A stretch of 64,000 nt of DNA, taken from positions 21,873,501-21,937,500 of the forward strand of contig OX485805.1 in the NCBI GenBank assembly GCA_950295325.1, in the 5' to 3' direction. Made by a program: the position numbers and the translations under genes. The stretch comes from Polytrichum commune. Its lineage: Eukaryota; Streptophyta; Polytrichopsida; Polytrichales; Polytrichaceae. This document shows, one piece after another, positions 60,817-64,000 of this stretch (position 1 is the stretch's first letter; every line of letters begins with the position of its first letter). The notes beneath the pieces were generated by a model. The model was not told the origin of the DNA and did no database searches. It saw nothing but the letters and a program-made list of their open reading frames with translations.

Positions 60817-61558
60817 TAAACCAGAGGGTGTAGTTCGTACATAAGTTAAGCATATACGCGCCGGGGCCAGGAATCGAACCCATTGTATTTGTCAAGTTTT
60901 ATAAAAGTACATGATCTAGGGTTGGGCACATGGCTTGGGCTTCCACAAACCAGGTGGCCCTTGAAGACATGGACCACAACAACCAAAAGTAAAATAAAAG
61001 TAAAAATTGAATACAATAATAAAAAAAGTTGCGGTAGAGATATTTTTTTACCGTCGAGGTAAAACACATGCAGTGTGTTTATTGCGTTGGGGTAAAACAC
61101 ATGTTGCGTTTTTACTACATTTTGTAGCTTGCGCAATGGTTTGCCTTCGCAATAGCCACTTTGTAGTTTTTCTATATAGTCGCTTGCTCGGCTACCCTGC
61201 CTCCCCGATAGCTAAAAACAATTGCAGGCCAACAAAGCTAGGCCATGTGCCCAACCCATCTCTCTCTACTGTTGCAGATGATCCATGGCAACCACCAAAC
61301 TTTGTTTAATTTATTTTGTTTGTAGTTGCAAAAACTATAGTGATTGCTCTAGATATCAATTGCATTGATTCCAGTCCACTCTCAAATATATATGGTATGT
61401 ATGTTGGGTTTATGTGGTCACCATGCTCATTGCATTGCCACCTAGATCCAAGAAACTTGGGGTCCAATACACCATTTAATGGACCTTATTTTCAAACTCA
61501 ACATTGGACCCAAGCTTGAAACTTGGTTTCGCAAACTAGGAGGAGTGTTATCTTGAGT
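60817..61558. other. intergenic
   Basis: No gene recognised. An isolated B-box-like GGTTCGATTCC on the minus strand near 60871-60881 has no A box in front and no tRNA fold. Confidence 0.4.
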
Positions 61559-62086
61559 GAAGGCCACCAAAATTTAGCTAGAAGTGATGCCACATTAGCG
61601 CCACTTCATTGTTTTCATACCTTGAATTTGAACCCTGGCGTGTAAACTCCTTGGGTCCAATTTTTGACTCTCAACCAATATAACCGCATGATTTTGGAGT
61701 CTCTTTGGTCTTGGACCCTTTATGCATAACTCATGAAGGCCACCAAAATTTAGCTAGAAGTGATGCCACATTAGCGCCACTTCATTGTTTTCATACCTTG
61801 AATTTGAACCCTGGCGTGTAAACTCCTTGGGTCCAATTTTTGACTCTCAACCAATATAACCGCATGATTTTGGAGTCTCTTTGGTCTTGGACCCTTTATG
61901 CATAACTCATGAAGGCCACCAAAATTTAGCTAGAAGTGATGCCACATTAGCGCCACTTCATTGTTTTCATACCTTGAATTTGAACCCTGGCGTGTAAACT
62001 CCTTGGGTCCAATTTTTGACTCTCAACCAATATAACCGCATGATTTTGGAGTCTCTTTGGTCTTGGACCCTTTATGCATAACTCAC
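61559..62086 (+). repeat. three identical tandem copies of a 176-bp unit
   Basis: Units start GAAGGCCACCAAAATTTAGC at 61559, 61735 and 61911 and look identical base for base by eye, in contrast to every other array in the window. There is no open frame through the unit and no similarity to an element seen here. Confidence 0.92.
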
Positions 62087-62865
62087 TAGTGGTTGGGGCT
62101 AAATGCTCACCTCTACCACTATGACTTGAGGTGAAAACACATGCAAAATATTATTAAAGCATGTAAATTTTTTCCTTTGGAAACTAAATCCCAAAATTAG
62201 CAATAGAGACCCCAAATTATTGTGGAGGGAACCACTTAAGATGAATAAACCACAAACTTTTGGAGTCATGTTTTACTAGTGGTCATAGTGGAGAGTAGTA
62301 ACCATTTTAACCCCTAAGCATCTAAAAGGCCTAGACTGGGCCTCTCTAAGCAAAATAATATTGTACTTGAGCTACATACTTTCATTAATAGGCAATTATG
62401 TCAAACGTGGCCTATCTAAAATCAACTTCAAGTGCATTAGATATTTTATAAGTTGAACACTTTGATGTTTTTGTAGATTTAAGCTCAAACACATTGCATG
62501 AGTGCCTGTAGATGCAAATGCAAATGTTATATTTTGATCCCTTGATGTCTAGTACGAGTATGTATTGTTCTCTCTCTTTAATATGACACATTTGGTCACG
62601 CAAGAAAGTGTCATGTTATCCAAAAATATAATTCTAAACCATATTCGGAGTATATTATATTCCAAATGTCATATTATCAAGGCTTTTCAAGAAAGTGGCC
62701 TATTTTAATTTTAATTTTAATTTTGTATACACAATGAAGACACACATGTACAAAAATACAATTTATATTGAAGAAATATGCTCACAACACCACACGATAT
62801 GAACTAAAAAACATAATCCCCATGATGATGTCTTCACCACATCACACACTATGAAAGTTATAATT
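62087..62865. other. intergenic
   Basis: No gene recognised; a TTTTAA/ATTTTAATTTTAA run occurs near 62703-62724. Confidence 0.4.
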
Positions 62866-63300
62866 CTATTTTTTTTGATGATGTTTGTTGATTCTGGAAA
62901 TTGACATCTTGTTCAATTTATCCACAAAAGGTTGCATCTTCATCACATTTGCAAACTAAAAATTATGAAGAACGATCCACTACACAATTTGATAGTAATT
63001 GGGCATACTCGCGGGCTTGAGGAAGCTTGACTATTGGTGTTGGCTAGCCATTCACATCATTCTCCTCTATTGGCTCTTCCTTCAAATCAAAACCTATACG
63101 GACTTCTCTACTTCATAACAAATCCACCAACTCAACCATGCCTTTGACACATCCCTCCCATCACACCATCCAATATTAAACCTAGGATGTGAGATCGATC
63201 TTTGTAGCTGCAATCCATCGACCAATCGTGATATTCAAAAGATTATACACGATCTTTTGAATCATCAACAATTATCACTCCCCTAGCCAAACTCTGAACT
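62866..63300 (-). pseudogene. Tigger/pogo-type transposase C-terminal relic
   Basis: The minus strand, read across three frames, gives in order KIVYNLLNITIGRWIAATK (63260-63200), MVELVDLL.SREVRIGFDLK then PIVKLPQAREYAQLLSN (63150-62970), and MKMQPFVDKLNKMSISRINK then HHQKK and a stop (62955-62866). The order and wording fit the region after the DDE core to the end of Tigger-like (CENP-B related) transposases. Several stops and frameshifts make it dead. The DDE core itself was not found further right. Confidence 0.55.
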
Positions 63301-64000
63301 TAAACATAATATGGAGAGGTGAGGAGTTCTCGTACCCAAAATCCCTAGCCCAACTCAATTTCCTTCAAATACCAAACACCACCTCATCACCAAATCTCTA
63401 ACCTAAAGTTGTCCCCACCAAAGATGTTACCATGAATCCAACACTTACCGCTATAGTCTTCCAATACACATGAATGAATTCCCCTAACCCAACAAACATG
63501 CTTAATATGAAATAACTAATAAACCTCTACGCTTCAAACACCTCTGCTGACTCTCACCCAACCTCTACCCAACTTTCAATCAAAATTTGGGAATTTTGTT
63601 GTAACAATTGCTTAAGCTTACTTGAATATCCTTCAATTTTGCTTCAACCTCTACCCAATCTCCAAAATTCAAAAGTGCAACAAATGTTGTGGAACAAAGG
63701 TTCGAAACAAATAATTCGAATTAAGTTAAGCTAACCCACTGATGATCATGATTCATCTTCGTATTCTGATTCATTTTGTACTTGGAACAAGTCCCCGTCT
63801 CTTAGGTACATCCTTAGGGTGGGTCCCACCACTTATGCACATTGATTACCTCTAAATATGACAAATCGGGTCTAAAATGTTGTATTATGAGCGTTGTAGT
63901 CGTAATATGGGGATAACTTAACACTAGAAAGTTTGGTTGGCGGAAAATGCATTGTATTGTCGAGGTGAGATTGTATGTTTATTTTCTCTTTGACATAGCA
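63301..64000. other. intergenic, window end
   Basis: No gene or element recognised. Confidence 0.4.

Noticed and set aside
60869-60884. B-box-like GGTTCGATTCC as tRNA or SINE
   Set aside because: No A box at the right distance and no copy similarity to the SINE in this window.
61559-62086. CRISPR-like array
   Set aside because: Contiguous 176-bp tandem units with no spacers, in a plant nuclear context.

Overview
This window is nuclear DNA from a land plant. Four multi-exon or single-exon plant genes are recognisable: cinnamate 4-hydroxylase, a LEA-4-type protein, a chloroplast-targeted alpha/beta-hydrolase-fold protein, and a large WD40 protein of the TFIIIC-subunit type. A fifth gene encodes an S1/SPH-like secreted protein. 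All introns are spliceosomal, and the genes sit in long AT-rich intergenic DNA full of small transposable elements. The Tigger/pogo-type transposase remnant, the compact 14-exon gene and the LEA architecture make a non-seed plant (moss or liverwort grade) my best guess. That placement is inference and is not proven by the sequence.

Layout. 0-3 kb: the 5' half of a C4H (CYP73) gene on the minus strand, running off the left edge. 3-15 kb: an accessory region with a nested stack of repeats (a GGTT/CCGG-rich repeat, CTACAC-ended MITEs, a 2.35-kb PIF/Harbinger element with a transposase relic, a SINE). 15.7-19.8 kb: a LEA-like gene with a four-G-box promoter and tandemly repeated 3' flank. 20-27 kb: a 594-bp MITE, a degenerate LTR retroelement and a 3-copy tandem repeat that abuts the next gene. 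27.7-31 kb: the alpha/beta-hydrolase-fold gene, which lacks both the nucleophile and the catalytic His. 31.7-35.8 kb: a MITE, a long foldback and a duplicated segment. 36.0-36.5 kb: the S1/SPH gene, followed by another tandem duplication. 37.9-45.0 kb: the WD40/TFIIIC-like gene on the minus strand, 14 exons, including one GC-AG intron and a 5-copy repeat in intron 1. 45.8-46.6 kb: an orphan 5' fragment of a ribosomal protein L18 gene. 46.7-64 kb: no host gene recognised; it holds MITEs (one a nested hairpin), LINE remnants, a SINE with target duplication, two 3-copy tandem arrays and a Tigger transposase relic.

The genes do not form a pathway or operon. C4H belongs to phenylpropanoid metabolism, the LEA protein to desiccation protection, the hydrolase-fold protein to an unknown plastid role, the SPH protein to secreted signalling-type peptides, and the WD40 protein probably to RNA polymerase III transcription. 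What unites the window structurally is that every recognised gene carries a local tandem duplication (unit 80-360 bp) in an intron or immediate flank.

All exon joins were made by eye from splice consensus, reading frame and family resemblance. Each multi-exon model closes in frame.
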